In this document: piece after piece, positions 1 through 10,928 of the stretch
Position numbering within the stretch: position 1 is the first letter of the stretch
Layout: each line of letters starts with the position of its first letter
Assembly (NCBI GenBank): GCA_034406715.1
Contig: CP137864.1
Span: forward strand, 1,612,001-1,676,000
DNA from: Rhodotorula mucilaginosa
Lineage: Eukaryota; Basidiomycota; Microbotryomycetes; Sporidiobolales; Sporidiobolaceae
Reading direction: 5' to 3'
Length of the DNA: 64,000 nucleotides
Notes under the pieces: generated by a model
Told to the model about the DNA's origin: nothing
The model's database searches: none
The model's input: the letters and a program-made list of their open reading frames with translations, nothing else
Position numbers and translations under genes: made by a program

Positions 1-258
1 GGTGGTGGTAGAAGAACTCGCCGTGGTAGATGACCAAGCGGCGGTCGTTGTCGTCGGCGAAGCTGCGACCCACGCCGAAGTAGTCGTTGTCGTCCATGCC
101 TGTGCGCTCGAGGAAGCTGCTGGAGTCGTCGCAGCAGCTGTCCACGCCGCTTCGCTCGTCGTCGTCGCCGCTTCCCACTCTGCCGAAGTCCACGGCGAGG
201 CTTCCTCCTCGGGCTGCCAAGGCGTGTACAGGCCGTTGTCGTACCCTGAATCGGCCAT
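1..258 (-). CDS. Partial gene: Trp/Thr/Ser/Ala-rich protein, N-terminal part
   Basis: Reading leftward from the ATG at 258-256, the frame stays open for 86 codons and runs off the window edge. The visible protein starts MADSGYDNGLYTPWQPEEE and becomes a Thr/Ser/Ala-rich stretch with tryptophans spaced every 5-13 residues (contexts such as PW, EW, AW). There is no signal peptide or membrane segment in the visible part. Such Ser/Thr-rich stretches occur in fungal surface and regulatory proteins, but I recognise no family and give no function. The opposite strand is also open here (2-301); I prefer the minus frame because it begins with a real ATG and has a plausible composition. The gene is divergent from PRE9. 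Confidence 0.45.
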   Translation of the reverse strand, partial: MADSGYDNGLYTPWQPEEEASPWTSAEWEAATTTSEAAWTAAATTPAASSSAQAWTTTTTSAWVAASPTTTTAAWSSTTASSSTTT

Positions 259-1640
259 GGTGAGCCGGAAGGCGCGCGGGACGGATGAACTGGTGCTGTA
301 GAGAGCCGCGATGCGTCAGTGATTCGGCGCACGGCGACTGCACTCTGAGATCTGACCCGGAACTCACGGCAAAGCTTGGAAAGGTACAAGACTCGAGAGA
401 GATGGCCAATAGCAGAGGTTAAGGAGCGCCTGAATTCCTCAGTGCGATCTCTAGGCACGCCGTGAGCAGCTGAAGGGGAACTGCAGGAAGGCGAGGGAGA
501 GATGTTGAGTGAAGATTCGACGTTCCAAGCATTTGCATCAATCTCACTCGGGCAAGTCGCACCTTTTCCCGACCGGCAACTCGTTCTTTGACAGGCGAGC
601 TCTTTACAATACAGCAGACGGTTCAGTCATGGCAGAAGCTACAAAGGCCAGCTTGGAAGAGGTGGAAATATTCGGTTCGATCACCGCCAGGCTCCAGCTG
701 CTTGCGCCGTCCGCTTTGAAAGCGGTGTGCTTACGCTTGGCGACCTGTCCGCTTCAAGTCTGCGGCCACCAGGTCCAAGGTTAGCCGGTAGAGAGCAGCC
801 TCAATGAGGGCAAAAGATCAGTAGACAAGATCGTCAGGGACTACGGAAAGCGGCCGAGACGTTCGTGACCTGTCCAAGTCCCTGCGCAGCCGATGACACC
901 AAGAGCAGCTCGCGTCGGAGCAGGAAACGTTGGACTCCTCAAGCTTGAGAGTCCGGGAAGTTGCAGTACCCTCCTGCTTAGCGCGCGTCAAGGCCGGTGC
1001 GGACAGTCTTGACCGAGCTGGACACATCTTGAACGCAGTCTCACCTCCTGTACCTGCGCGCGATGCCCCTCTCCGCTCAGACGGAACCGAGTCAAGCATG
1101 TAGCCAGCATGGTGCGATGCGTCACAGTCGCTCTGCGTCGGAGCCAGCGAGAGGCGTGGTCAGAGCGGGGGTTCAATCGACGGCTGAAGCTGACATGGTT
1201 GGAGAGGAATATCGTCTGCTCGTCTCGGACGCAGCGACCGGGAGACGTGAGCTTGTTGGTAAGCATAGCCGTATTAGCGTATTGCTGGACGCATAGCGTC
1301 GACTAACGTGTGCTGAACCAGGGTCAAGTGACTGCACGTCAGGACATCGTGCAAGCGGGAGAGAGGGATCCGCCCGGAGCAGCGAGAGGGCCAAGTCGAT
1401 TGCAGGGTGAAGCCTTTGGGCGAGTATAGACGGGGCCGATAGTCGCTCTCATGAAGAATGGATCGCATGGCGGAGGGAGAGCTGCCTGCTGCTGGAGACG
1501 GCGTCGTCACCTTCTGACCGACCGCTTCTCCTCCCACAGCGAGCAGCTCTGCAACTAGCGAAAGGCCAGCAGCGAGACTACGCTCAGCCTAGACCCTCAA
1601 CCACCCGCCCGCTTCGATCCCCCCGCTATAGTCTGCCGGC
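259..1640. other. Intergenic, divergent promoter region
   Basis: This 1.4-kb gap lies between the divergent starts of the partial gene at the left edge and PRE9. Several short open frames occur (for example 509-784 and 818-1099), but none has a recognisable protein, splice partner or coding-type composition. I see no RNA gene or repeat. It presumably holds both promoters. Confidence 0.5.
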
Positions 1641-3214
1641 ATGGGTTCTCGCCGTTACGACTCGAGGACGTAAGCCCGTCATCAACTTGCTCACCCAGGG
1701 CAGCCAGGCACCAGGCCACAGTACAGGGAATGGTTGCTGACTCTGATTTGCCTGCTCCTCGCTCCTACGACCCCGCTATGCCTCGGTGATCCGCTGGCTG
1801 CAGTACCATCTTCTCCCCAGAGGGTCGGCTCTACCAGGTCGAATACGCCCTCGAGAGTATCAGTGAGTCACCGCGGCTCCTTGCAAAGCTCCCTCTGCAT
1901 AGCTCTCGGGCTGGCATGCAGGCTACGAGGCCGCGTGCTCGGGAGGAAGGTTGGTTTGCGGCCGCGCTGACGACCACCACCCCTGTCCTTGCGTCATCAG
2001 GCCATGCTGGTACCGTCGTAGGCATCCTCGCTGCCGGAACTTCGGCCAACCCGTTCACCGCTTCGGCCGACTCGACCGACGCCATGGCCGTCGACGAAAC
2101 CGCCGGCACCTCGTCCTCCTCGACCGGGGCCGGCGCCGCCGCCGCCCCCTCCTCCTCGTCATCGACAGCACCCGAGAAATCAGAGGCGACCAAGAAGAAG
2201 GAAGCGGAAGCCAAGGCCGAGCGGGAAAAGAAGTACCCGCCGCCGTACCGGTCAGGGATCGTCCTCGCGGCCGAGAAGAAGGTGACGAGCAAATTGCTCG
2301 AGAAGGAAAAGGGCAGCAGCGAGAAGCTCTTTTTGGTCAACGGGTGCGCCCTCACTGCCTTGCACGGTGTTGCGCGCATGAACCTTGAACTGATCGCGCC
2401 GTCTGTCGATGCCTGCAGGAACGTCTTGACTGGCGTTGCCGGTTACAACGCCGACGCCAACTCGCTCGTCTCGTACGCCCGTAACGCCGCTCAGGTAACA
2501 CTTTATCTCCTCTAACGTGCTTCAGCTCTTGAACCCGGACTGCACGCTGACGCGTGGATCCCGACGCAGTCTCACCTCGCGTCCTACAACGAGGACATGC
2601 CGGTCGAGCAGCTCGTCCAGAAGCTGTGCGATCTCAAGCAAGGGTACACGCAGTTTGGTGGCCTGCGACCGTTCGGCGTCTCGTTCCTCTTTGCCGGCCA
2701 CGACCCGCATCACTCGTTCCAGCTGTACGCGTCCGACCCGTCCGGCAACTACAGCGGGTGGAAGGCGACCTGCATCGGCGCCAACAACTCGACCGCGCAG
2801 AGCTTGCTCCGCCAGGATTACCGCGACGATATTGGACTCGACGAGGCGATCGGGCTCGCGCTCAAGGTGTTGAGCAAGACGATGGACTCGACCAGTCTCG
2901 ACTCGGAGAAGCGTGAGTCCCAGAGCTGGGTCGCATTCGGTTGTCCCGCACCATTGGGCGCAGGGGTGCTGACTATCGTCGCTCGCAGTGGAGCTTGCGA
3001 CGCTCACCGTCGACGAGGAGACGGGCCTCCCCTTTGCTCGGATCTTCAAGCCGCACGAGATCGATGCCGGTGCGTTTTCGCAGCTCGCGGTCTCTTTCTT
3101 CGGCTTCTTAGACGGAGGGAAGTACTGACACAAGAAGAGACTCTGGTAACAGCTCTCGAGCGCGAAGGATTGGCCAAGAAGCCGGAAGGCGAAGCGACCC
3201 CGGCGATCCCTTGA
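1641..3214 (+). CDS. PRE9: 20S proteasome alpha subunit (PSMA4/Pre9 type) with long internal insertion
   Basis: Subunit of the outer alpha ring of the 20S proteasome. Exons: 1641-1669, 1804-1862, 2001-2343, 2419-2494, 2570-2912, 2989-3069, 3153-3214 (330 aa). The start [20 protein letters not shown] is the alpha-subunit N-terminal signature. [64 protein letters not shown] and [10 protein letters not shown] identify the PSMA4/Pre9 member. Family members are usually 250-260 aa. This one is about 70 aa longer because residues 43-113 (nt 2039-2251) are a Ser/Thr/Ala-rich then Lys/Glu-rich insertion between GILAAG and SGIVLAAE, that is, between the first two beta strands of the fold. No splice donor lies at the left edge of the insertion, so it should be translated. 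All introns are short and canonical GT-AG. Confidence 0.93.
2039..2251 (+). other. Low-complexity 71-codon insertion in PRE9
   Basis: In frame with flanking conserved strands. The first 45 residues are Ser/Thr/Ala/Gly-rich; the last 25 are Lys/Glu-rich and end in a Tyr-Pro-Pro-Pro-Tyr-Arg segment. An acceptor-like tcag occurs at the right edge, but there is no GT or GC donor at the left edge. Confidence 0.75.
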
Positions 3215-3734
3215 GGCGGTGGCGGTTGAGCTTTCGGACCTGTAGCCGGTCGGTCGCCCGATCCGCACTCTGCGCGGGCTGAAACACGAATCCTGTACAC
3301 ATCATTGCTGTTTGGTCTGTGTTGGCTCTCTGAGAATTCGAAGGTAGCCGATGCATGCCTCGATGCATCGGAAACCCAGATCGTCAACAGAAGGAGCACC
3401 CGTGCACGAGCCTCTCTTCGGCGGTGACCTCCATCGAGTACAACTGCAGCTGGAATGCCTTCACGTTCAGGGTCTATGCAAAGCAGTGCCGAGAGAGAAT
3501 GAGCTGCCAACGCGAGTAGACAAATGCGTCAACTCTTGTGCGCCGCGTGGAGCCGAGTTGGCAGCCCTTCGACCCTCTTTCTCTCGCTCTGTGTCTCTGT
3601 GTTCCTTGCTCGGCCTGTGCTTCCCGGATACCGTAGTCGTCTCCCACCCTCGTCACTCTTTTCACCTTCCAAGTCCCGGCGCCGCATCCGCCCGTCTCTC
3701 TCCCCGCTCTCGTTCACCCCTCGCTCGCGCCAAG
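3215..3734. promoter_or_regulatory. PRE9 3' flank and promoter/leader of barwin-like gene
   Basis: No gene seen. The last 170 nt before the ATG at 3735 are strongly pyrimidine-rich (runs of ctc, tct and ccc from about 3575 to 3725), typical of the 5' leader of a well-expressed fungal gene. The ATG context is CCAAGATGA. Confidence 0.5.
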
Positions 3735-6489
3735 ATGAAGTTCGCCGCTCTCGCCGCCGCCGCCGCCCTCTTTGGCGCCTCGACCGTCTCGGCATCGGCT
3801 GCCGTGCACGGTCACCAGGATGTCGCCGCTCGCCAGGCTGTGCACCGCCGCGGTGCCGACCGCATCCAGCGCTTGACCAAGCGTGCGTCTCTGTCTCGAT
3901 CTTTCCTCTTTCGCGCGCACGCGACGGACGCGTCTTGTTCAAACAAGTCGATCGTCACGTACCAGCACAAAGGATCCTGACCCTAATCTCCTGGCTTATC
4001 TCCTCTAAACATACGCGGACCATATCCGTCGTCGTGTCGTCCATGCAGGCGCGCAAACTGCCGGTAGGTGCCCAAGTCCGATTGTTCTGCCAAAAGGTTC
4101 AGCGGAACTGACCTCCGCCTCTGCACAGCTCTCCTCGCTGTTCAGAACTCGACCTCGACTTCTACCGACGCTCTCTCGACTACTGCTATCTGGTGGGCGG
4201 AAGACGGCTGGACCGGTTCGTGCGGCGTCAAGATCGAGTGAGCTGCCTTTAACCGGTCACCCGGCCAGATGCACGCTCCCCGAGGCTAAGACGTTCTGTG
4301 TGCAGCAACAACGCCAACACCGTCGGCCTTCCTCTCTCGCTCTACCCCAATGCCGACGCCCAGTCAAGTCTCTGCGGCCAGACGGCTTACGCCGTGAACC
4401 CCTCCACCGGTGAAAGGTAGGGCACCTTTTTTTGACGTTGCTCACAGGACAGAACTGACATCCGCCGACTCCTGCAGCGTCTCGGTTGTGGTCGTCGACG
4501 GCTCGGACCGCTCCGAGTACGCCACCTTCTCCAAGGCGGCTTACCTCGCTCTGGGCGGAAACCTCGACACCGGCATGCTCCCGATCACCCTTTCTCTCTC
4601 CCCGGCTGCCGCCAAGGCCGTCGTTGCCGACGCGTCTTCGGCTTCGTCGTTGTCGTCTGCGTCGTCCGCCAAGAGTGCCACCTCCGTCGTCGTCGCCTCC
4701 TCCGCGTCCAGCGTCCGGTCGAGCACTTCGTCGGTCTCGTCTGCTGCTGCTACTGCTGCGCCGACTACCACCAAGGCCACCACGACGGCTGCTCCGACTA
4801 CGACCACGCAGGACCAGGCTGCTCTCGCCGCCGCCGCGTCGAGCTCCAAGGCTTTCGGTGCGTTTTCTTCCTCCGCGTGACCCCTTTCGTCTTCCTTGGA
4901 CACGCTGCTGACATTACTGGCGCGTGGCTCTTTGTGACTTTTAGAAAACCAGCAGTCGCTTCAACTTGCTGCGCAGGCCTCGTCTTCGTCCCAGGCCGGT
5001 GAGCTTCGAGACTTTCAAGCGCGGTCGGCGCCCACTTCCACCGCAGATACTGACGACTGGACTGTGCCACCTACTTGCAGCTGCTGCCTACGCTGCCTCG
5101 CAGGCTGCCGCTTCGCAGGCTGCCGCCTCGCAGGCGGCCGCGTCTCAGGCGGCCGCTGCGTCCGCCGCCGCCGCTGCCGAAGCGTCGCAAGCCGGTGCGT
5201 CTTTTGAGCCCCTTTATTTGCGAGATTACGTTATCCCTGCCAACCCGCTGATCGCCATCATTGTACAATACAGCTGCTTCCCAGGCTGCCGAACAAGCCG
5301 CCGCTGCTGCTGCCGGTAGGTTTCCCTCTACCCCTTCCGTTTCGCGTTCGGTTCGACGAACCATGGTTCGCCCATGTCAAATGCCGAGAAAGGAGAGCAC
5401 GTGCTGACATGGAGGCATAATCGTCCAACCGACAGCCTCGAAGGCCTCGGCTGATGCGGCCTGGGCTTCGTCGTCGTCGGCTGCTGCTGCTGCGGCTGCC
5501 AAGGCGACGCAGGGCGCCTCGTCCGGAGGAGGAAGTGGAAACGTCTACTCGGGAGGTGAGTCCTGCCTACCGTACGGGCGACGAGAGGAGAGAATCGGGA
5601 AATCGAGGGGTTTTACGCCCATCTCGTCGAGAATGGCCGCAAAACTGACAACGAGAACGATATGGCCCTTTATCATCCAGGTATCGCTACCTTCTTCTAC
5701 CAGAATGGTATCGCAGGTGTGAGTTGTCCTCTCTTCTCTATGCCGCCGGGTTGTCGGACGAGTTGGCGCCGGTCAACTGGATCTTTAGCTGATAATCTCT
5801 CCTCGTTCTCCTGTCAACAGAACTGCGGTAACGTCAACAGCGACAACACGCTGCTCGTTGCGCTGCCGACGGCGTGAGTCTCCGATCTCGATCTTACTGG
5901 GAACACCGACCTGAGAAACTTGGAGCGACCGGATGAAACTAATTAATCCGCCCCTTGCGCTAACGCAGGACTTACGCCGGTGGATCGCACTGCGGCCAAT
6001 ATGTCGAGATTACGCGGTCCGACACGGGCAACAAGATTAAGGCCCTCGTCGCCGACTCGTGCCCGACTTGTACGTCCTCCCCTCGCCTCTTTTTCCCGAG
6101 TCGCTTTCGTTCCGCGGTGCGTGCGGTGACTGATGCGGAGAATTGGCAACAGGCAACAACAACAGCTGCCTTGACTTGTCGTGGGGCGCGTTCTCGGCGC
6201 TCGGAGGAACCCAATCAATGGGAGTGTTGTGAGTAGTTTTCTCTGTCCGCTTCGGATGTTCTCGCGTCTCGCGTCAACGCTTGCGCCGCTCCGGCGTCAG
6301 TCGAACGAGCGCTGAGCTGACTGTTCTGATGACCGTGCTCGACGAACCGAATCGACCGTGCCCCCTCTACAGCGACATCACTTGGGTGAGTTGCCGCGGC
6401 TTCGTGTTTCTTCTTCTTGTTCCGCTTCGAGGGACGAAGAGCGCTGACCACTGCAACCCGCTCCCGCGCGCCTGCAGCAATTCGTCTAA
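3735..6489 (+). CDS. Secreted protein with two barwin/RlpA-like (double-psi beta-barrel) domains joined by an Ala/Ser/Gln-rich linker
   Basis: Fifteen exons: 3735-3882, 4049-4063, 4129-4237, 4306-4416, 4478-4857, 4945-4998, 5081-5194, 5274-5315, 5436-5555, 5681-5718, 5821-5873, 5969-6069, 6153-6228, 6373-6385, 6478-6489 (461 aa). A cleavable signal peptide (MKFAALAAAAALFGAS) is followed by a Lys-Arg site (RIQRLTKR) suited to Kex2 processing. The first domain has WWAEDGWTGSCGVKI and SLCGQTAYAVNP. The C-terminal domain has GIATFFYQNGIAGNCG, GGSHCGQYVEITR, VADSCPTC and CLDLSWGAFSALGG, the pattern of expansin/RlpA-like barrels that act on or bind cell-wall polysaccharide outside the cell. A low-complexity linker of Ser, Ala and Gln repeats sits between. 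Exons of 15, 13 and 12 nt are unusual but are required to keep frame and to finish the last strand (FDITWQFV). Enzymatic activity cannot be inferred. Confidence 0.85.
5094..5160 (+). repeat. 15-nt tandem repeat encoding Ala-Ser-Gln-Ala-Ala
   Basis: Within exon 7 of the barwin-like gene, the unit gcctcgcaggctgcc is repeated about four times with synonymous drift (tcg/tct, gct/gcg). The same pentapeptide motif reappears in exon 8. Confidence 0.75.
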
Positions 6490-7822
6490 CCACGTTGCCA
6501 TATGTCGATGGCGACTCTCCGTCGTATCTGTGCGCGCCTCCGGAGGAGCTCCGATCGCGCGTAATCTCGCTCCTCGCGGATCAGCGAGCTAGGTGCCTCA
6601 TCGTTCTTTCCCCTAAGTTATCGACTCGCCTCTACTTTCTATCTGTGCCCGCCTTCTGTCCTTCCAGGCTCCCCTTCTTTCTGCGTAAGAGCTGGCTCGA
6701 TATACCCGCGTTCTCTTTACTCCCTGTACTGCATTTGCAATCCCCATTATTGCACGTGGAAATCGACTTGCTGGGCTTTTTCGGCGGACCGAGGAAAGCT
6801 GCTTGCCCGCGTGCCTTAATAGAGGCGCGTGGCCACTGTAACATACATACAGTACTCGCGCTGACCACGCGGTGCTCGAGTGCAGTCTATCGTGCAATCT
6901 GATTAACGGGGCAAGTTCTCCTTTTCTTTCCAGGCTTAACTTCGTCGCATGCCGTTTTGTATAGGTTCCTGAGCAAGTCACCCACTTGCATGCTTATGCA
7001 CAGCCTCAGAGCTTGGGCGAGTAATCGACCGACCCGCCACCTGAGCTTTGGCGTTGGACGCGACGGCCTCGAGGTTGTCGACCGCTCCGCCCGTCGCGAG
7101 AACCTTGGAATCCACACTTCTTAAGAGCACTTTGCTATGGTACAATTGCCACTCGAGAGCGTGGATGATCGTCACTACACAGTCCAACTCAATCCATTCT
7201 AGAGCAGCTCGAGTCACCGACTCTCCCACGCTCCTGCAGCTCCGACAAAGCTCTGACAACCGGCGCTGTACATGCACGTTACGCTCAAAATGAAAGATCG
7301 GCAAATGCCGATAACCTTAACGAGACCCGCAGTACACCTTTCCATAACGAGCAAAGCTCGGCTCGGAAGCTTTGTTTGCCGCGGCCGCCCTTTGGCCGAT
7401 CCCCTTTGTTCTCCGTCTTGTCCGTGGTTGGCCAAGATTCCACTGCGCACACGGCGGGCTTCGGGCTCACTCGCTGCAGCTGTTTCGCTCGCTCCGCCGA
7501 CGAGTCCGTTGATGAATTAGCCGGCATGGCTCCGGGCCGTCGCTGGCCTTCGTTGCCCTTTGTCCGCACGCCCACATGTGCAGGATGAGGTGAGATTGGC
7601 GTGATCGAGATACTTATCCAAGCTGCCTACCGAGGGAGGAATGCCGCTGCTGCAAGGTGGCGCAGGAGACGGCGGATCTCTCAGCTCTGCCTGCTGCTAT
7701 ACGCGAGCTTTTGCGAAATGCTGGTCGCCAACCTGCGCTCGAGGAACAAACCGCCGACGTTGGAGATACACGAGTGCGTGATGGAGCCCCAGGATCTAAT
7801 CGCGCACCGAGTCTCCTGACTG
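6490..7822. other. Intergenic: 3' flank of barwin-like gene and upstream region of HMG-box gene
   Basis: 1.3 kb with no supported complete gene. Short open frames here have no recognisable content. A polypyrimidine/branch/acceptor-like stretch just after 7823 (ctgactgatgacttgcgtctgcag, ending 7839) suggests that an upstream, possibly non-coding, exon of the HMG-box gene lies in this interval. Confidence 0.4.
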
Positions 7823-10595
7823 ATGACTTGCGTCTGCAGCGCCAGCTTTACTCCGCACCTGGCGTCGCCGCCCGACTTTGCGAACGCTCGTCCGGAGCTC
7901 TGCGCGTCTCCAGAGACTCGTCTCTCGAATCCGCTACCGATTCCGATCGGGGGTCCAGGTCCAGGCGGCAGGTCGCCGTCGTCGCTTCGCAGTCCCAGCG
8001 CCCGGCACCAGCCATACCCTACATCGCCGGCCTCCGCCTTCGGCGGCGGTTTCGTCGCGCGGGCGCGCTCTGCGACGAGCGCGAGTGAGACGAGCGGGTG
8101 GGAGAGCGAGTCCAGCTCTTACCTGGCAGACGTCTACGGCTCGTCGGTCGACTCATGCGACACTTCTCCGTCGACCAGTTCCGAGCTCTCGCGGTCGGCG
8201 GCCATCGAAAGCTCGCCTTTCGTCGTGGGTCCGCGCGTCAAAACGGGCAAAGACGGCAGACCCGCCAAATCGCACACGCGTCGTCTCGATCCTGGATACA
8301 TCAAGCGGCCGCCGAACGCCTTCATCCTCTTCCGTTCGCACTGCTGCGCCCCCGAGCCTCAAGGCGCAGACGCTCCCGAACCGCCCGGCACGGCGCACGC
8401 CCGGCACCTCGCCTCGCTGCAGCTGAGCAACAGTCAGCACGTCTCGGTGATCGTCAGCCAGGTTTGGAAAACCTTGTCGGCCGAAGACAAGGCGTACTGG
8501 GAGGAGAAGGCTCGCCTCGCCAAGGAGGAACACCAACGTTTGCACCCCGACTACCGATACCGTCCCAAGCAACGGCCCAAAGGAGCGAAGGGACGCCAGC
8601 TCCCTACCGATCTGGAGCGACAGCAGGAACAGCGAGAGGCGTGCAAGGAGGTCGCACGACAGGTTCTGCAGCTCGAAGGGATCACGCTCGCCGAGACAAC
8701 TCCCGACGACTCCGACAGTGTCTCGTCTCGGAAGGCGTCCCGTGCCAGGTCTCGCAAGAAGCGCAAGCAACGAAAAGAGGCAGAGGAAGCGGCGGCGGCG
8801 GCGGCCACAACCCCGTCGACGTTCCGAGGCGACCTTCCGGCCGACTCTCTCGCGCTCGCCCTCTCTCCGGCCGCAGCGACGCCGTGCACGCCTGCTTCAG
8901 GCTCTGAATTGGTCACTACGCCCGAGCCATGGATCCATCCTCTGAACGGTTCGTCGTACGCCGGGCATTTCGATCCGGCCTCAATGCTCTTCACCCCGCC
9001 ACCCGACTTCGCGCACGAGGACTTTGCCATCGACCCGAATTTGGCGACCGCGACGGCTACGCCGTCCTGCGACGACCTGCCGACCGAGTCGACTCGCATG
9101 CAGAGCTTTTACACGGTCATGCCTTCTCTGCTCACCCCGCCGACGACCGCGCCGCCTACGACGTTCATCCTGCCGAATCCAACTCTTCCGCCGCACAGCA
9201 TCGAGTTGCCGGCGGAGTGCGGCGAGGCCCCCTTTGAGTCGTACGACCTGGCCACGCCGGCGATTCAATTCAATCCGGCATCGCCGTTTTCGCCTTGCGT
9301 GCCTCTCGCTCCGCTTCCAAGTCCCACCGAGTCGGCTTCGCTCGCTGGGCGCCGCGGCGGTCCGCTTCCGAGTACCTTGCTCTCTGCAGCGCTACAACGT
9401 CGCAGGAGCACGGTCAAGCCTACCGCCGCTCAAGGAGCTCGGGGCGACCTGATGCTCATCTCGCCAGTGCTCGCGATGCAGGACGGACGGCGCCAATCGC
9501 TCGGCTTCGCCTCGGGTCTCCGAAGGTTGAGCGCCGCCAATCGGACCGCGGACGACGACGAGCTGCCCACTCCGCGCGCCAGCGTCTCGTTTCCGCGCGG
9601 TTCGATCTCGGCCGGCATCCTCTCGGCGACGGAAAGCTTCGAGACTTTCACTTTCCCGCAGAGTGTGCTCGAGAGCCTGCCGGCCGAGGATCTCGGTTTC
9701 GTCGACCTCTACTCGCACACGCATGGCGCGGCGCCGCCGATTGGCAGCCCAGCAGGGTCCGAGGCATCTCTTCGCTCTTCGAACGGCGAAAGTGCGTGGT
9801 CCGCCGAGGAGGGCGTCGAGCGAATGACCGACGACTCTGCCCCGCTGAGCTTCCTCGACCGTCGCCGGTCCACCTTGGTTCCGATCCGGTTTACGTCGCC
9901 CTTCGGGGCGTCGGAGTGCGGAGACTCTCCGGAGGCCGGTGCTGGCGCCAACTCGCTTTACGGGTTCCACATCGGAGCGACAGATCTTTTCGGATCGCCC
10001 GCCGCGCCTCTGCCCAGCGGACTTGCCTCTGCAGGGGAGTCGCCACAGGCGCAAGACAATGCGCTGATGACCAACTTCGGATCCCCGAACCCGTCGTACT
10101 TCCCGCCCAATCCGCCTGCGATGTCGGAGTCGGCGCTGCTGCCGAGCGCATTCTCGCCCTTCGAGGGCGTTTCCCGTACTCCGTTCCCGCGGTTCCCCGA
10201 CGTACCGGTCAACGTCGCTCCTGCCGAGGAAGCATGGTGCACCTCCCCGCCCACTTTCGACCCGTCCGCAAACGCCCCGTGGCTTCAGGAAGAGCGTCGA
10301 CACGACGAGAGCTCGGCGCCGTCCTATGGCTCGGAAGCCCCTCCTCCTCCTCAGCAGCACCAGGCCGTTCCCGAGCCGGAGTGCCAGTATGTGTATCTAA
10401 CGCTGGACCAACTCGAGGATACCGAGCTCATGACGCGGATTCACCAGTAAGTCGATGCGCTCACGTCGACCTTCGTGGTGGACAACATGCTGAGGAGAGG
10501 TCTGTTGTGTTCCCAGACAAGGTTACGGCATCGCTTTCGACGCCGGCTCGCTCGAGAGTCCTCCAAACTGTGCCGACGCTGGACAGCCGAACTAG
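7823..10595 (+). CDS. HMG-box (MATA-HMG type) transcription factor
   Basis: Sequence-specific nuclear regulator. Exons 7823-10446 and 10517-10595 (900 aa). The HMG box spans roughly residues 155-255: YIKRPPNAFILFRSHC, then VSVIVSQVWKTLSAEDKAYW, then KEEHQRLHPDYRYRPKQRPK. This resembles the fungal Ste11/Prf1/Rop1-type boxes used in mating and morphogenesis, with about 20 extra residues between helices 1 and 2. A basic segment (ASRARSRKKRKQRKE) follows; the rest is Ser/Pro-rich low complexity, as in transactivation regions. The frame appears to stop at 10448, but CACCAGTAAGTCG is a perfect donor (gt at 10447), and splicing to 10517 adds 25 residues before a TAG. The start is uncertain: the ATG at 7823 is immediately followed by an acceptor-like ctgcag ending at 7839, so the true N-terminus may come from an upstream exon. 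Specific target genes cannot be inferred. Confidence 0.82.
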
Positions 10596-10928
10596 GCTGC
10601 GGTTTCCTTGGCCGATCGAGCTTACGGACCGGTCCTTCTACACTTTTCGGTCCTCCTCTTCGCTGTTCATACCCTTTTACATTCGCTGCCTCCCTTCAGA
10701 TGAAAGAGCGAATCCTGTTGTCGTCTTCTCGCTGTATGTTTGGTCCGTTAGGGTGTATCTGAAATTCAGCTGGTTAAATGGCAGTCGGGCAGCGAATGTT
10801 TGACCGCGAGAGTGCTATGGTTGGCCTGAGCATCAATACAGTGTGACAACATCTTCGGAAAAAGTCCTACAACCAGTGATGCAGAAAGGAACAGTCGGGC
10901 GAGATGACCGCCAAAGTAAGAGAGTGGC
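10596..10928. other. Convergent intergenic (3' flanks)
   Basis: 333 nt between the stops of the HMG-box gene (+) and the sugar-binding-like membrane protein (-). No gene or repeat seen. Confidence 0.5.

Noticed and set aside
259-1640. Short open frames in the left intergenic region as genes
   Set aside because: No recognisable product, no coding bias, no consistent splice sites.
2039-2251. PRE9 insertion as an unspliced intron
   Set aside because: No GT or GC donor at the left boundary, and the segment is open in frame with coding-like codons.
9392-10360. 322-codon minus-strand frame opposite the HMG-box gene
   Set aside because: Arg/Gly-rich shadow with no family match or splice partners.
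9295-10803. 502-codon plus-strand frame overlapping the HMG-box gene
   Set aside because: Arg/Ser-rich shadow frame; the HMG-box frame has the recognisable domain and coding bias.
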